Assembly: GCF_900103585.1 (NCBI RefSeq)
Contig: NZ_FNHV01000019.1
Span: 116,590 to 180,589 of the forward strand
DNA: 64,000 nucleotides
DNA from: Streptomyces sp. cf386
GTDB taxonomy: Bacteria > Actinomycetota > Actinomycetes > Streptomycetales > Streptomycetaceae
Reading direction: 5' to 3'
Shown here: one piece after another, positions 40,307 through 49,278 of the stretch
How positions within the stretch are numbered: position 1 is the first letter of the stretch
Layout: the number at the start of each line of letters is the position of its first letter
The notes under the pieces: model-generated
What the model was told of the DNA's origin: nothing
Seen by the model: the letters and a program-made list of their open reading frames with translations, nothing else
Databases searched by the model: none
Translations under genes and position numbers: made by a program

Positions 40307-41332
40307 ATGACCTCACCGACCCGCACCACCGTCGCGGCGGCGATCGCCGTGGCCCTCACCGCGGCGGGCACCGCGTCGGCCGGGACCACCGGTTCGGCCG
40401 TGACGACCGCGCCCCTGGTCCGGGGCCTGTACCAGTCGGCGTACTCCGAGCGGGGCGACGCGCTGTGGGTCACCGTCACCGTGGGCCGACCGCCGGTCAC
40501 CACCACCAGCCTGCTGAAGGTCGACCCGGACACGCTGGCTGTCGAGCAGACGATCACCCCGCCGGTCACCGACGCCACCACCGGCGCCCGCGAGGCCGTG
40601 TACGGCGTCGCCGTCGACGACGAGCACAACAGAGTCTGGGTGACCAACACCCGCAACAACACGGTCGCCGTCTACAGCCAGAAGACCGGCGCACACCTGG
40701 CCACCCTCCCGAACGTGGCGCACGCGCGCGAGATCGTCGTCGACGACCGGCACAACACCGTGTGGGCCAGCGGGTTCGGCGACGGCAGCATCGTCGCCTT
40801 CGACTCCAGGAGTCTGAAGGAGAAGCGGCGCGTCACCGTCGAGGGCGCCGGGCCCGCGGGCCTCGCCGTCAACGAGCGCACCGGGACCGTCTACGCCTCC
40901 GACCTGAGCGGCGACCGAATCATCGAGGTCTCCGCTCGGTCGGACACCCCGCGGTTCCTCCCGGCCGGTGACGGCCCGATCTCCGTGGCGCTGTCCGCCG
41001 ACGGCCGTACCGCTTACACGGCCGACCAGACCGTCGGCACCGTATCCGTCGTCGACCTCGACAAGGGGGTCGTCACGAAGTCGGTGGCCACCGGTGCGGG
41101 TGCCCTGTCCGTGGCCGCCGAGGGCCGCACGGGCAAGGTCCTGGTGGCCAACCGCACCGCCGGAAGCGTCACGGTCGTCGACCCCCGCACGGGCTCGGCC
41201 GTCGAGACGGTCACCACCGGCGCCAACCCCAACCATGTCGAGGTGGAGGGCGGCACGGCGTACGTCCTCGACAAGTCCGGCGCGGGCGCCGGCGGCGAGG
41301 ACCAGGTCACCCGCATCCGCATCGCCCGCTGA
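40307..41332 (+). CDS. Exported YncE-like beta-propeller
   Basis: 341 residues. Signal peptide 1-25 (VAAAIAVALTAAGTASA), then seven-bladed propeller repeats such as VYGVAVDDEHNRVWVTNTRNNTVAVYS, GLAVNERTGTVYASD and LSVAAEGRTGKVLVANRTAGSVTVVD. E. coli YncE is of this class and is made under iron limitation, which fits the adjacent iron box; a role in metal or ligand binding is inference only. GGGAG precedes the ATG. Confidence 0.82.
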   Translation: MTSPTRTTVAAAIAVALTAAGTASAGTTGSAVTTAPLVRGLYQSAYSERGDALWVTVTVGRPPVTTTSLLKVDPDTLAVEQTITPPVTDATTGAREAVYGVAVDDEHNRVWVTNTRNNTVAVYSQKTGAHLATLPNVAHAREIVVDDRHNTVWASGFGDGSIVAFDSRSLKEKRRVTVEGAGPAGLAVNERTGTVYASDLSGDRIIEVSARSDTPRFLPAGDGPISVALSADGRTAYTADQTVGTVSVVDLDKGVVTKSVATGAGALSVAAEGRTGKVLVANRTAGSVTVVDPRTGSAVETVTTGANPNHVEVEGGTAYVLDKSGAGAGGEDQVTRIRIAR

Positions 41333-41389
41333 CCCACACCGGCGGCCCGGCGGACCTGCACGTCCGCCGGGCCGTCGGCGCGGGACACG

Positions 41390-42604
41390 TCAGGCGCCCG
41401 CCGTGCCCACCGCGCCCGGCACGGCCGCGGCGGGCGACCTGGACGCCACGGCCTCGTCCCAGCCCGCGCCCTTCGCGATGGCCTGCCGCCACTGCCGGAT
41501 CGCCTTCGGCGGCATCCCCACGGCCAGCGCGCCGGTGAGCCGGTCGCCCGTGCGGTAGGCGGCCACGAAGCGGCCCTCGGCCAAGTCGCCCTCCACTACA
41601 GCGACTTCGTCGTGGCCGCGCAGGTACCCGTAGGCCTGGATCTTCATGTCGTACTGGTCGGACCAGAAGTACGGCACCGGCGCGAACGGCTTGCGGGCCT
41701 CGGGCTCTGCGAGCAGGTTGCGCGCGGCTGCCATGCCCTGTTCGGCGGCGTTGGTGCGGTGCTCGATCCGCATCGACTGCCCGAACAGGGGGTTGTGCCA
41801 GCGGGCGACGTCACCGGCGGCGTACACGTTCCGCGCGGCCTCGCAGTACTGGTCGCAGACCACGCCGTCGCCGACGGCGAGCCCGCTGCCGTCGAGCCAG
41901 TCGGTGTTGGGGAGCGAGCCTGCCGCGACCAACACCTCGTCGGCCTCGATCAGTTCACCGTCGGCGAGGCGCACACCGTCCCCGGTCACCTCGGTCACGG
42001 TGACCCCGCAGCGCAGGTTCACGCCCCGCTCAAGGTGGGCCCGGGTCAGCATCTCGCCGACCTCCGCGCCGACGGCGTGGGCCAGCGGCACCGGGGCGGG
42101 TTCGAGAAGCGTGACCTCGCAGCCGAGCCGCCAGGCGACGGCGGCGGCCTCGGCGCCGAGGAACCCGGCGCCGACCACGACCAGCCGCCGCCCCGGTGTC
42201 AGCCGGTCCCGCAGCCGCACCGCGTCGTCCAGGGTGCGCAGCACATGCCCGCCCTCGCCGGGCAGCCGGCGCGGCCGCACCCCGGTGGCCACGACGAGCC
42301 CGTCGTACGGCACCGTCGAGCCGTCCGCCAACTCCACCGCACTGTCGGCGAGTCGAAGGCCCGTGGCGGCCACACCGAGCCGCAGGTCCAGGCCGAGTCC
42401 GGCCAGGTCGTCGGGGGTGCGAAGGGCCAGCCGCGCGGGCTCCCACTCGGCGGACAGCACCTGCTTCGACAGGGGCGGGCGGTCGTACGGGGCGAGCGGT
42501 TCGTCGCCTACGAGGGTGAGCGTGCCGTCGTAGCCCTCTCGGCGGAGCGTCTCGGCCGCGGCGAGCCCCGCGGCCGAGGCGCCCACGACGACGATGCGCC
42601 TCAC
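41390..42604 (-). CDS. Ferredoxin reductase (NAD(P)H, FAD)
   Basis: 404 residues. IVVVGASAAGLAAAETLR binds FAD, RRLVVVGAGFLGAEAAAV binds NAD(P)H and NVYAAGDVARW is the second FAD motif. The C-terminal part matches rubredoxin/putidaredoxin reductases of P450 chains. GTG 42604 overlaps the ferredoxin stop (GTGA). Electron donor to the ferredoxin and P450 upstream. Confidence 0.93.
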   Translation of the reverse strand: MRRIVVVGASAAGLAAAETLRREGYDGTLTLVGDEPLAPYDRPPLSKQVLSAEWEPARLALRTPDDLAGLGLDLRLGVAATGLRLADSAVELADGSTVPYDGLVVATGVRPRRLPGEGGHVLRTLDDAVRLRDRLTPGRRLVVVGAGFLGAEAAAVAWRLGCEVTLLEPAPVPLAHAVGAEVGEMLTRAHLERGVNLRCGVTVTEVTGDGVRLADGELIEADEVLVAAGSLPNTDWLDGSGLAVGDGVVCDQYCEAARNVYAAGDVARWHNPLFGQSMRIEHRTNAAEQGMAAARNLLAEPEARKPFAPVPYFWSDQYDMKIQAYGYLRGHDEVAVVEGDLAEGRFVAAYRTGDRLTGALAVGMPPKAIRQWRQAIAKGAGWDEAVASRSPAAAVPGAVGTAGA

Positions 42605-42795
42605 TGGTCCACCAGCCGGATGGCGGCGGCCGGGCAGATCGCCACGGCCTCTTTCACGCCGTCGAGATGTTCGGCGGCGGGCTGCTCGTCGAGCAGGATC
42701 GCGATGCCGTCGTCGTCCTGGTCGAACACGTCCATGGCGGCCAGCACGCACTGCCCGGACGCGACGCACTTGTCGGCTTCCAGCTCCACCTTCAT
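42601..42795 (-). CDS. [3Fe-4S] ferredoxin
   Basis: 64 residues: CVASGQC (C-x5-C) then ICPAAAI, the three-Cys pattern of actinobacterial P450-partner ferredoxins. AAGGGA precedes ATG 42795. Lies 62 bases after the P450 gene and is coupled to the reductase, so the three form a complete monooxygenase set. Confidence 0.95.
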   Translation of the reverse strand: MKVELEADKCVASGQCVLAAMDVFDQDDDGIAILLDEQPAAEHLDGVKEAVAICPAAAIRLVDQ

Positions 42796-42857
42796 GGTCG
42801 GTTTCCCTTCGTCACGCATGGTTGTCGGTTGGTCGTGCGGGGAGGGTGCGGAAGCCG

Positions 42858-44090
42858 TCACCAGGTCACGGGCAGTTCGTGGACGCCGTAGATGAACGCG
42901 TCGGTCTTGAACCGGACGTCCTCCAGGGCGCACGCGAGCTTCAGCGTCGGGATGCGCTTGTAGAGGGTGCCGTAGACGACCTGGAGTTCCATGCGGGCCA
43001 GCGGCTGGCCGAGGCACTGGTGGACGCCGAAGCCGAAGGCGACGTGGCGGCGGGCGTCGCGGGTGATGTCGAGGCGGTCGGGGTCGGCGAAGACCTCGGG
43101 GTCGCGGTTGCCGATCTCGTTGACCATGATGACGCCCTCGCCGGCCTTGATCACCTGGTCGCCGATCTCGATGTCCTCGGTGACCGCCCGGCGCCGGCCC
43201 AGGTGGGTGATGTGCAGGTAGCGCAGGAGTTCCTCGACCGCGGAGGCGACGAGTTTCGGGTCGTCGGTCTCGCGCAGCAGGGCGAGCTGGTCGGGGTGCT
43301 GAAGGAGGGCGAGAGTGCCGAGCGCGATCATGTTGGCGGTGGTCTCGTGGCCCGCGATCAGCAGGAGCAGGGCCATCTCGGTCGCCTGCTGGTGCGTGAG
43401 TTCACCGGCGGTGATGCGTCCGGCGATGCTGGAGAGCAGGTCGTCCTTCGGCTCGGCGAGCCGCTTGCCCAGGAGTCCGGCCAGGTAGCCGGCGACCTCA
43501 CGGGTTGCCACACCCCGCTCCTCGGGCGTGGCGGTCGTACGGACCATGGTCTTGGTGTGCTCCTGGAAGAACTCGTGCTCCTCGTACGGCACGCCCAGCA
43601 GCTCACAGATGACCAGCGAGGGGATCGGCAGCGCGAACACGTCGACGAGGTCCACCGGGCCGGGACCGGCCAGCATGTCGTCGATCAGGCCGTCCACGAT
43701 GCGCTGCACGGCGGGCCGCAGCGCCTCGACCTTCTTGATGGCGAACGGCGCCGTCACCATCCGGCGCAGCCGGGCGTGCTCGGGGTCGTCCATCATGATG
43801 AAGCTGAGCTTGCCCTCGCCCGCCTCGGGGCTGGCCTTGGTCGGGTAGCCGGGCTGGTCGGTGTCGGCGCTGACGCGCGGGTCGCCCAGGATGGCGCGCT
43901 GTTCGGCGTACCGGGTCACGAGCCAGGGCTCGCTGCCGTCCCACAGCCGCACCTTGGTGAGGGGCCCCTGCTCCTGGAGGTCCTTGAGCGCGGGTGGGGG
44001 GTCGAAGGGGCAGCGGGACTGCCGGGGCATCGGGAACTCGGGGGCGGCGTCCTGCGCCTGGGGCGCGATGCCGGTCGCGGTGTCGGCCAT
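42858..44090 (-). CDS. Cytochrome P450, CYP105-like
   Basis: 410 residues. I-helix AGHETTANM, K-helix EELLRYL, heme loop FGFGVHQCLGQ (Cys 359). FPMPRQSRCPFDPPPAL near the N-terminus is characteristic of CYP105 proteins. Soluble bacterial P450 that oxidises hydrophobic compounds; CYP105s act on xenobiotics and antibiotic precursors. Upstream 238 bases carry the promoter. Confidence 0.93.
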   Translation of the reverse strand: MADTATGIAPQAQDAAPEFPMPRQSRCPFDPPPALKDLQEQGPLTKVRLWDGSEPWLVTRYAEQRAILGDPRVSADTDQPGYPTKASPEAGEGKLSFIMMDDPEHARLRRMVTAPFAIKKVEALRPAVQRIVDGLIDDMLAGPGPVDLVDVFALPIPSLVICELLGVPYEEHEFFQEHTKTMVRTTATPEERGVATREVAGYLAGLLGKRLAEPKDDLLSSIAGRITAGELTHQQATEMALLLLIAGHETTANMIALGTLALLQHPDQLALLRETDDPKLVASAVEELLRYLHITHLGRRRAVTEDIEIGDQVIKAGEGVIMVNEIGNRDPEVFADPDRLDITRDARRHVAFGFGVHQCLGQPLARMELQVVYGTLYKRIPTLKLACALEDVRFKTDAFIYGVHELPVTW

Positions 44091-44276
44091 GGTGCTCCTC
44101 GGGTGGGGGGATCGGCCTCGATGAGCACATGCAAACAGAGGGGTCTGACGCCTTCCGGTCAGTTTCCTGACAGGATGCTGACGTGACCCAGATCACAGCG
44201 GCGAGCTTAACCGGCCTTTATCGCAGGCGGGTTGGCGGCACTCTACGACCGACCGCCCCGGGGCCACCCCACGACG

Positions 44277-44311
44277 AAGGGCGCCCCCGAGTAAATCCCG
44301 GTGACGCCCTT
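44277..44311. terminator. Hairpin after response-regulator gene
   Basis: AAGGGCG (44277-44283) and CGCCCTT (44305-44311) flank a partly paired loop. It follows the stop of the minus-strand response regulator at 44329. The rest of the 44091-44328 gap is the P450 upstream region. Confidence 0.55.
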
Positions 44312-44328
44312 GTTTGCATCGCTGTGGG

Positions 44329-45138
44329 TCAGGAATCGATGTCGACCCGCCCCAGCCAGTACCCGAAGCCCCGGCGCGTGTGGATCAGCGCCGGGCCGTC
44401 CCGGTCGACCTTGCGGCGCAGGCGGGAGACGAGTTGCTCGATCGCGTTGTCGCCGCGGTGGTCGCCCCAGACGTAGCGGCCGATCTGCTCCTTGGACAGC
44501 ACCCGGTGCGCGTTGACCAGGAGATGGCGCAGCAGCCGGTACTCCGCGGGCGTGAGGTCGAGGGCCCGCGTCCCGCGCGTCGCCCGGCACACGGTGTCGT
44601 CCAGCGCGAGGTCGCCGTACTGCAGGGGGTTGCTCCTGGGCGGGCCGGGGCGGGTGCCGCGGAGCAGTACCTGGATCCGGGTGAGGACTTCGGCCACCCG
44701 GAACGGCTTGGTGACGTAGTCCCGCTCCCCCGGGCCGAGTGCGGGCACGAGCCGGTGCAGCGCGTCGTACTCGGTGAGGAGCAGGACGGGCGGCCGGTAC
44801 GGGAGCGTGGGGCGGCGCTCCCGGCCGAAGTGCGCCATGTCCGGCAACGTGGTGTCGAAGACCACCAGGTCGAAGTGGTGTTCGGCGACCCGCGCCAGCG
44901 CCTCGGCACCCGTGCGGCTCAGGCTGATGCGGTAGCCCGCAAGCTCAAGGGTGGTCGAGAGCAGCTCGGCGAGGTCGGGCTCGCCCGCGACGATCAGGAT
45001 GTGCTGCCCGGCGCCCCGGGCGAGGGCGGCGCGCTGAAGGGCGGGGTTGTCATGGGCGGGAACGGCCGCGGGACGAGGGGCGCTCCGCGCGGAACGCAGG
45101 GCTCCGCCCACGGGCGGGGCCGTCTGACGGGGGCTCAT
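44329..45138 (-). CDS. OmpR-family response regulator (orphan)
   Basis: 269 residues. An unusual 45-residue N-terminal extension precedes the receiver (HILIVAGEPDLAELL; phosphoacceptor Asp in VVFDTTLPD; Lys in DYVTKPF). The winged helix is at about 175-265 (LDLTPAEYRLLRHLLVNAHRVLSKEQIGRYVWG). The first acidic pair is EPD rather than DD. No kinase lies beside it, so signal input is unknown. Confidence 0.87.
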   Translation of the reverse strand: MSPRQTAPPVGGALRSARSAPRPAAVPAHDNPALQRAALARGAGQHILIVAGEPDLAELLSTTLELAGYRISLSRTGAEALARVAEHHFDLVVFDTTLPDMAHFGRERRPTLPYRPPVLLLTEYDALHRLVPALGPGERDYVTKPFRVAEVLTRIQVLLRGTRPGPPRSNPLQYGDLALDDTVCRATRGTRALDLTPAEYRLLRHLLVNAHRVLSKEQIGRYVWGDHRGDNAIEQLVSRLRRKVDRDGPALIHTRRGFGYWLGRVDIDS

Positions 45139-45225
45139 AACCCGCCCCGTCCGGCGCCGCCGCAGCGGCCTTGACCGAGGGTGGCTTGCACGGTCGTACT
45201 CCTTCGTACTCCTGGCGCGGGGGCC

Positions 45226-45876
45226 TCAGCGGCCCGGTGTGACGGGTGCCAGCCACATGCCGACGACCGCGTCGGCCAGGCCCGTGGCGGCGTCGTCCCA
45301 GCTGGACCGCGGTGTGGGGGTGTGCTCGGCGAGGGCGCGCTCGCGCTCGGCGGCCACGTGGACGATCAGATGGCGGACCATCTCGCCGCGTTCGGCACGG
45401 ACCTCGGCCGGGAGGTCGGGCAGGCACCGGTTCAGGCCCTCGATGATCTTCTGCAGCGACGGGGCGGTGAGGGCCTCCTCGACCATGATCCGGTGCAGGG
45501 CCGGATCCGAGACGACCTGCGCGCAGAACCGCGCGTACCAGGTGGGGCTGCCGAGCGCGGCGAGGTGTTCGAGCGCCGGGCGGACCAGACAGTCCACCCA
45601 GCCGCGTACGTCGTCGGGGTCGGCCAGGTCGGCGACGAGGCGGGCGCGGATCTCCTCGATGCGCGTGGCGTGCTTGCGGGCGATGGCACGGACCAGCTCG
45701 GCCTTGGTGCCGAAGTGGTAGCCGACCGCCGTGTTGTTGCCCTGTCCGGCGGCCTCGCTGACCTGGCGGTTGGAGACCGCGTACACGCCGTGTTCGGCGA
45801 AGAGCCGCTCGGCCGCGGTCAGGAGCAGCTCCCGGGTCGCGTTGACCTGCTCCTCCCGCAGGGTCCTGCCTGCCAT
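45226..45876 (-). CDS. TetR-family repressor
   Basis: 216 residues. N-terminal helix-turn-helix: TRELLLTAAERLFAEHGVYAVSNRQVSEAAGQGNNTAVGYHFGTKAELV. ATG 45876 is chosen because the domain begins ten residues later. Divergent from the sensor kinase gene; a palindromic element and hairpin lie in the gap. Ligand unknown. Confidence 0.9.
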   Translation of the reverse strand: MAGRTLREEQVNATRELLLTAAERLFAEHGVYAVSNRQVSEAAGQGNNTAVGYHFGTKAELVRAIARKHATRIEEIRARLVADLADPDDVRGWVDCLVRPALEHLAALGSPTWYARFCAQVVSDPALHRIMVEEALTAPSLQKIIEGLNRCLPDLPAEVRAERGEMVRHLIVHVAAERERALAEHTPTPRSSWDDAATGLADAVVGMWLAPVTPGR

Positions 45877-45908
45877 GATCACCACCGCACCGGGACTTTG
45901 CCGATTCC

Positions 45909-45939
45909 CCGCGACGGCCAGTCCCTCGAGCCGTCGCGG
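45909..45939. promoter_or_regulatory. Hairpin in TetR/kinase intergenic region
   Basis: CCGCGACGGC (45909-45918) and GCCGTCGCGG (45930-45939) pair perfectly with an 11-base loop, 33 bases before the TetR ATG. A shorter inverted repeat, CACTT...AAGTG, is at 45962-45980 and could be the TetR operator. As a leader hairpin it could also affect translation. Confidence 0.5.
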
Positions 45940-46063
45940 TGCGCACACCTACAATCTAAGTCACTTGATTGAAAGAAGTGTGAACATGGTGGAGCGGGCT
46001 ACACCTGCACCCCGGGTGCCCGCACCCCCGCGCACGGCACCCCGGTCGCCTAGCGTGCGGGGC

Positions 46064-47218
46064 ATGCGGGCGACGGTGCGACAGGCCGGGCGTGCGACGG
46101 CCCATCTGACGGTCGCCGCCGCGATGGCCTTCGGGATGTACCTCTTCATCACGGTGCTGCTGATCACCGCCATCGGAACCGTGGCGGTGATCGGCTGCTG
46201 GCTGCTGCCCGAGACGGTGCTGCTCCTCCGGCGGATCGCCGGGGCCAAGCGCCGCCTGACCACCGCCTGGACGGGGCGGGAGATCCCCGAGGCGTACCGG
46301 GCCCTCGACGGGCCGCTGACCGAGCGGCTGCGCACGGCCGTGCGCGACCCCGGCACGCTCACCGATCTGCGCTGGATGGCCGCCTACTACGTGTACGGCG
46401 CGCTGCTCTTCCTCGCCCTGCCGCTGTGGCCGGTCGGGCTCGTCGTCGACGGCGTGAGCTGCGGGCTGCTGCGCCGCCGGGCCGTCGTCCTGCCGTGGAT
46501 CGTGCGCCTGGCCGACCTGGAGGCACGCTGGTCGACCGCGCTGCTCAGGCCCTCCCCGAAGGCGCTGCTGGCGGCCCGGGTCGAGCAGCTGAGTGCGACC
46601 CGGGCCGACGCGATCGCCGCGCACGGCGCCGAACTGCGCCGTATCGAGCGGGACCTGCACGACGGCGCGCAGGCCCGGCTGGTGGCGCTGTCCATGCGGA
46701 TCGGGCTCGCCAAGCGTGCCTACGACCGCGATCCGGACGCCGCTCGCAAGCTGCTGGACGACGCCCAGGCACAGACCGAGGAGGCGCTGGCGGAGCTGCG
46801 GCAGGTGGTCCGCGGCATCCACCCGCCGATCCTGACCGACCGCGGCCTGGTCGGGGCCGTGCGCGCGCTGGCCGCCGGCAGCGGGCTGCGGGTGGCCGTG
46901 GACGTGGTGGAGCTGGAGGACGACGGGCCGAGGGCGCCCGCGGCGGTGGAGGCGGCCGCCTACTTCGTGGTGGCCGAGGCCCTCACCAACGTCGCCAAGC
47001 ACAGCGGCTCGCCGACGGCCTTGGTCCGGATCGCCCGGATGCGGCGCGGGCTGCGGGTCGAGGTGGCCGACGACGGCCGGGGCGGGGCGGACGAGTCGAA
47101 CGGTTCGGGGCTGCTGGGGATGCGCCGCCGGGTCGCGGCGCTCGACGGGACGGTGCGGATGTCCAGCCCGGTCGGCGGGCCGACGGTCGTCGAGGTGGAG
47201 CTGCCGTGCGTGTGGTGA
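46064..47218 (+). CDS. NarL-type sensor histidine kinase
   Basis: 384 residues. Two or more membrane segments (TVAAAMAFGMYLFITVLLITAIG, YVYGALLFLALPLWPVGLVVDG), then HisKA_3 with RIERDLHDGAQARL (His 199) and an HATPase with EALTNVAKHSGSP and GLLGMRRRVAALDG. A TAGCGT -10-like box ends seven bases before ATG 46064, suggesting a leaderless message; an in-frame ATG at 45986 is the alternative. Pairs with the response regulator 150 bases downstream. Confidence 0.87.
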   Translation: MRATVRQAGRATAHLTVAAAMAFGMYLFITVLLITAIGTVAVIGCWLLPETVLLLRRIAGAKRRLTTAWTGREIPEAYRALDGPLTERLRTAVRDPGTLTDLRWMAAYYVYGALLFLALPLWPVGLVVDGVSCGLLRRRAVVLPWIVRLADLEARWSTALLRPSPKALLAARVEQLSATRADAIAAHGAELRRIERDLHDGAQARLVALSMRIGLAKRAYDRDPDAARKLLDDAQAQTEEALAELRQVVRGIHPPILTDRGLVGAVRALAAGSGLRVAVDVVELEDDGPRAPAAVEAAAYFVVAEALTNVAKHSGSPTALVRIARMRRGLRVEVADDGRGGADESNGSGLLGMRRRVAALDGTVRMSSPVGGPTVVEVELPCVW

Positions 47219-47368
47219 GGACGGGTCCCGCTCCCCCTCGGGGATGACCTTGCCCGTGGCGCGTACTGCGTTCCGAGTACCGGCGAATGTCGGCAGAGGT
47301 ACGACGACGTGCCGGGCGGTTCCCTGGAAGCTGTACCCGCCCCCTCCGGAACCGGAAGAACCCCGCTC

Positions 47369-48055
47369 ATGACGATCCGTGTACTGCTCGCCGACGACCA
47401 GGCCCTGCTGCGGGCCACTTTCCGGATCCTGATCGACTCCTGCCCGGACATGGAGGTGGTCGGCGAGGCCGCCGACGGCGCCGAGGCGCTCACCCTCGCC
47501 CGGGATCACCGCCCCGACCTGGTCCTGATGGACATCCGCATGCCCGGCACCGACGGGCTGGCCGCCACGTCCGCGATCTGCGCCGACCCGGACCTCGCGG
47601 CGGTGCGCGTGCTGATCCTCACCACGTTCGAGATCGACGAGTACGTCGCGCGGGCGCTGCGGGCCGGGGCGAGCGGCTTCCTCGGCAAGGACGTCACCGC
47701 GGACGTGCTGCTCGACGGCATCCGGACCGTGGCCGCCGGCGAGTCCCTGCTCTCCCCCACCGCGACCCGCACGCTGATCACGCGGTTCCTGGCGTCGCCC
47801 GCCGAGAGCTCGCAGTCGGCCGCGCCCGAGGACCTCGCCGCCCTCACCGCCCGCGAACGGGAGGTCATGGCCTGGGTGGCCGAGGGGCACTCCAACGACG
47901 GGATCGCCGAGAAGCTCTTCGTCAGCCCGCTGACCGTGCGCACCCATGTCCACCGCGCCATGACGAAGCTGGGTGCCCGTGACCGCGCCCAACTCGTGGT
48001 GATGGCCTATCAGTCGGGTCTGGTGCGGGCCGTGCCGCCGAACGCGGACACCTGA
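47369..48055 (+). CDS. NarL/LuxR-type response regulator
   Basis: 228 residues. Receiver: VLLADDQALLR, phosphoacceptor Asp 55 in LVLMDIRMPG, Lys in FLGKDV. LuxR helix-turn-helix near 165-220: LTAREREVMAWVAEGHSNDGIAEKLFVSPLTVRTHVHRAMTKLGARDRAQ. GGAAG precedes ATG 47369. Partner of the kinase upstream; target genes unknown. Confidence 0.92.
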   Translation: MTIRVLLADDQALLRATFRILIDSCPDMEVVGEAADGAEALTLARDHRPDLVLMDIRMPGTDGLAATSAICADPDLAAVRVLILTTFEIDEYVARALRAGASGFLGKDVTADVLLDGIRTVAAGESLLSPTATRTLITRFLASPAESSQSAAPEDLAALTAREREVMAWVAEGHSNDGIAEKLFVSPLTVRTHVHRAMTKLGARDRAQLVVMAYQSGLVRAVPPNADT

Positions 48056-48155
48056 GGTCACGCTCCCCCTCGAACGAAAAGCGCCACGGCCGCCGTTCAG
48101 GGGAAAACCGCGGCAAGGGCGCGTGGCGGTGGGCGAGGCCGTCGACAACTGACCC

Positions 48156-49136
48156 GTGAGCCTGCCGCTGATCCCTCCCATGCTCGCCACGCCCGGCACC
48201 CTGCCGCCCGCGGCCCAGGACGCCCGCTGGGCGTACGAGACCAAGCAGGACGGCCAGCGTGCGGTCGTCTACCTGGACGGGGACGGCGGCCTGCTGCTGC
48301 GCGCCCGCTCCGGCGAGGACATCACGGCCGCCTATCCCGAACTGCGGCCGCTGGGGCGGGCGCTGGGCACCACGCCCGCCGTCCTGGACGGGGAGATCCT
48401 GGCGCTGGACGAACAGGGCCGCGCCGACTTCCAGTTGCTGCAGTCCCGTATGGGCCTTGCGCACTCGCCCGCCCGGGCCGCGCGGATGGCGGCGCAGACG
48501 CCCGTCCATCTGGTGCTGTTCGACGTGCTGCACCTGGCCGGCCGCTCCGTCGTCCCGGTGCCCTACAGCCGACGCCGTGGACGGCTGGAGGCTCTGCGCC
48601 TCTCCGGGCCGTACTGGTCGACGCCGGCCGCGCTGGTCGGACACGGCGCCGAGGCCCTGCAAGCGACGCGCGACCACGGGCTGGAGGGGCTGGTGTGCAA
48701 GCGGCTGGACTCGGTGTACGAGCCCGGGGTGCGCTCCCGCGCCTGGATCAAGATCCGCAACATGCGCACCGAGGATGTCGTCGTCGGGGGCTGGCTGCCC
48801 GGCAAGGGACGGCTCACCGGCCTCCCGGGCTCGGTGCTGGTCGGGCAGCGCGCGGCGGGACGGCTGCGGTACGTCGGCAATGTGGGCACCGGCTGGAGCG
48901 AGGCCGAGCGGACACAACTGGCCGAGCTGCTGCGGGCGTCCGAGACGGACACCTGCCCCTTTGACCCCGTTCCGCGTGTGTCGGGCGCGCACTGGGTGCG
49001 GCCCCGGCTGGTCGGCGAGGTCCGCTACAGCGTCCGCACCCGGTCCGGGCTGCTGCGCCAGCCGTCCTGGCTGCGACTGAGGCCCGACCTGACACCGGAG
49101 GAGTCGGCGGCCGATATCCCGGACGACGGCGCCTGA
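48156..49136 (+). CDS. LigD-type ATP-dependent DNA ligase
   Basis: 326 residues. Motif I YETKQDGQRAV (adenylated K30), motif III-like LDGEILALDE, motif IV GLEGLVCKRLDSVY, motif V RAWIKIR, and an OB-fold C-terminus (GWSEAERTQL, PRLVGEVRYSVRT). This is the ligase module of bacterial end-joining LigD, here free of polymerase and phosphoesterase modules. A free phosphoesterase is 30 kb away at 17781. GTG start; no Ku gene is seen in the window. Confidence 0.92.
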   Translation: MSLPLIPPMLATPGTLPPAAQDARWAYETKQDGQRAVVYLDGDGGLLLRARSGEDITAAYPELRPLGRALGTTPAVLDGEILALDEQGRADFQLLQSRMGLAHSPARAARMAAQTPVHLVLFDVLHLAGRSVVPVPYSRRRGRLEALRLSGPYWSTPAALVGHGAEALQATRDHGLEGLVCKRLDSVYEPGVRSRAWIKIRNMRTEDVVVGGWLPGKGRLTGLPGSVLVGQRAAGRLRYVGNVGTGWSEAERTQLAELLRASETDTCPFDPVPRVSGAHWVRPRLVGEVRYSVRTRSGLLRQPSWLRLRPDLTPEESAADIPDDGA

Positions 49137-49278
49137 TTCACCGCTTCACGCCAAGAGTTGCGCTGATCGTTACCGCTGGTACGTCCGTGGCTCTTGGCAC
49201 GGAAGTGAAAAGCCAGGATCCTGAACTGCCTTTCCCCCCACAGCCGTTGGCTGCGCCCGAAATCAGGAGGAGGACGCA

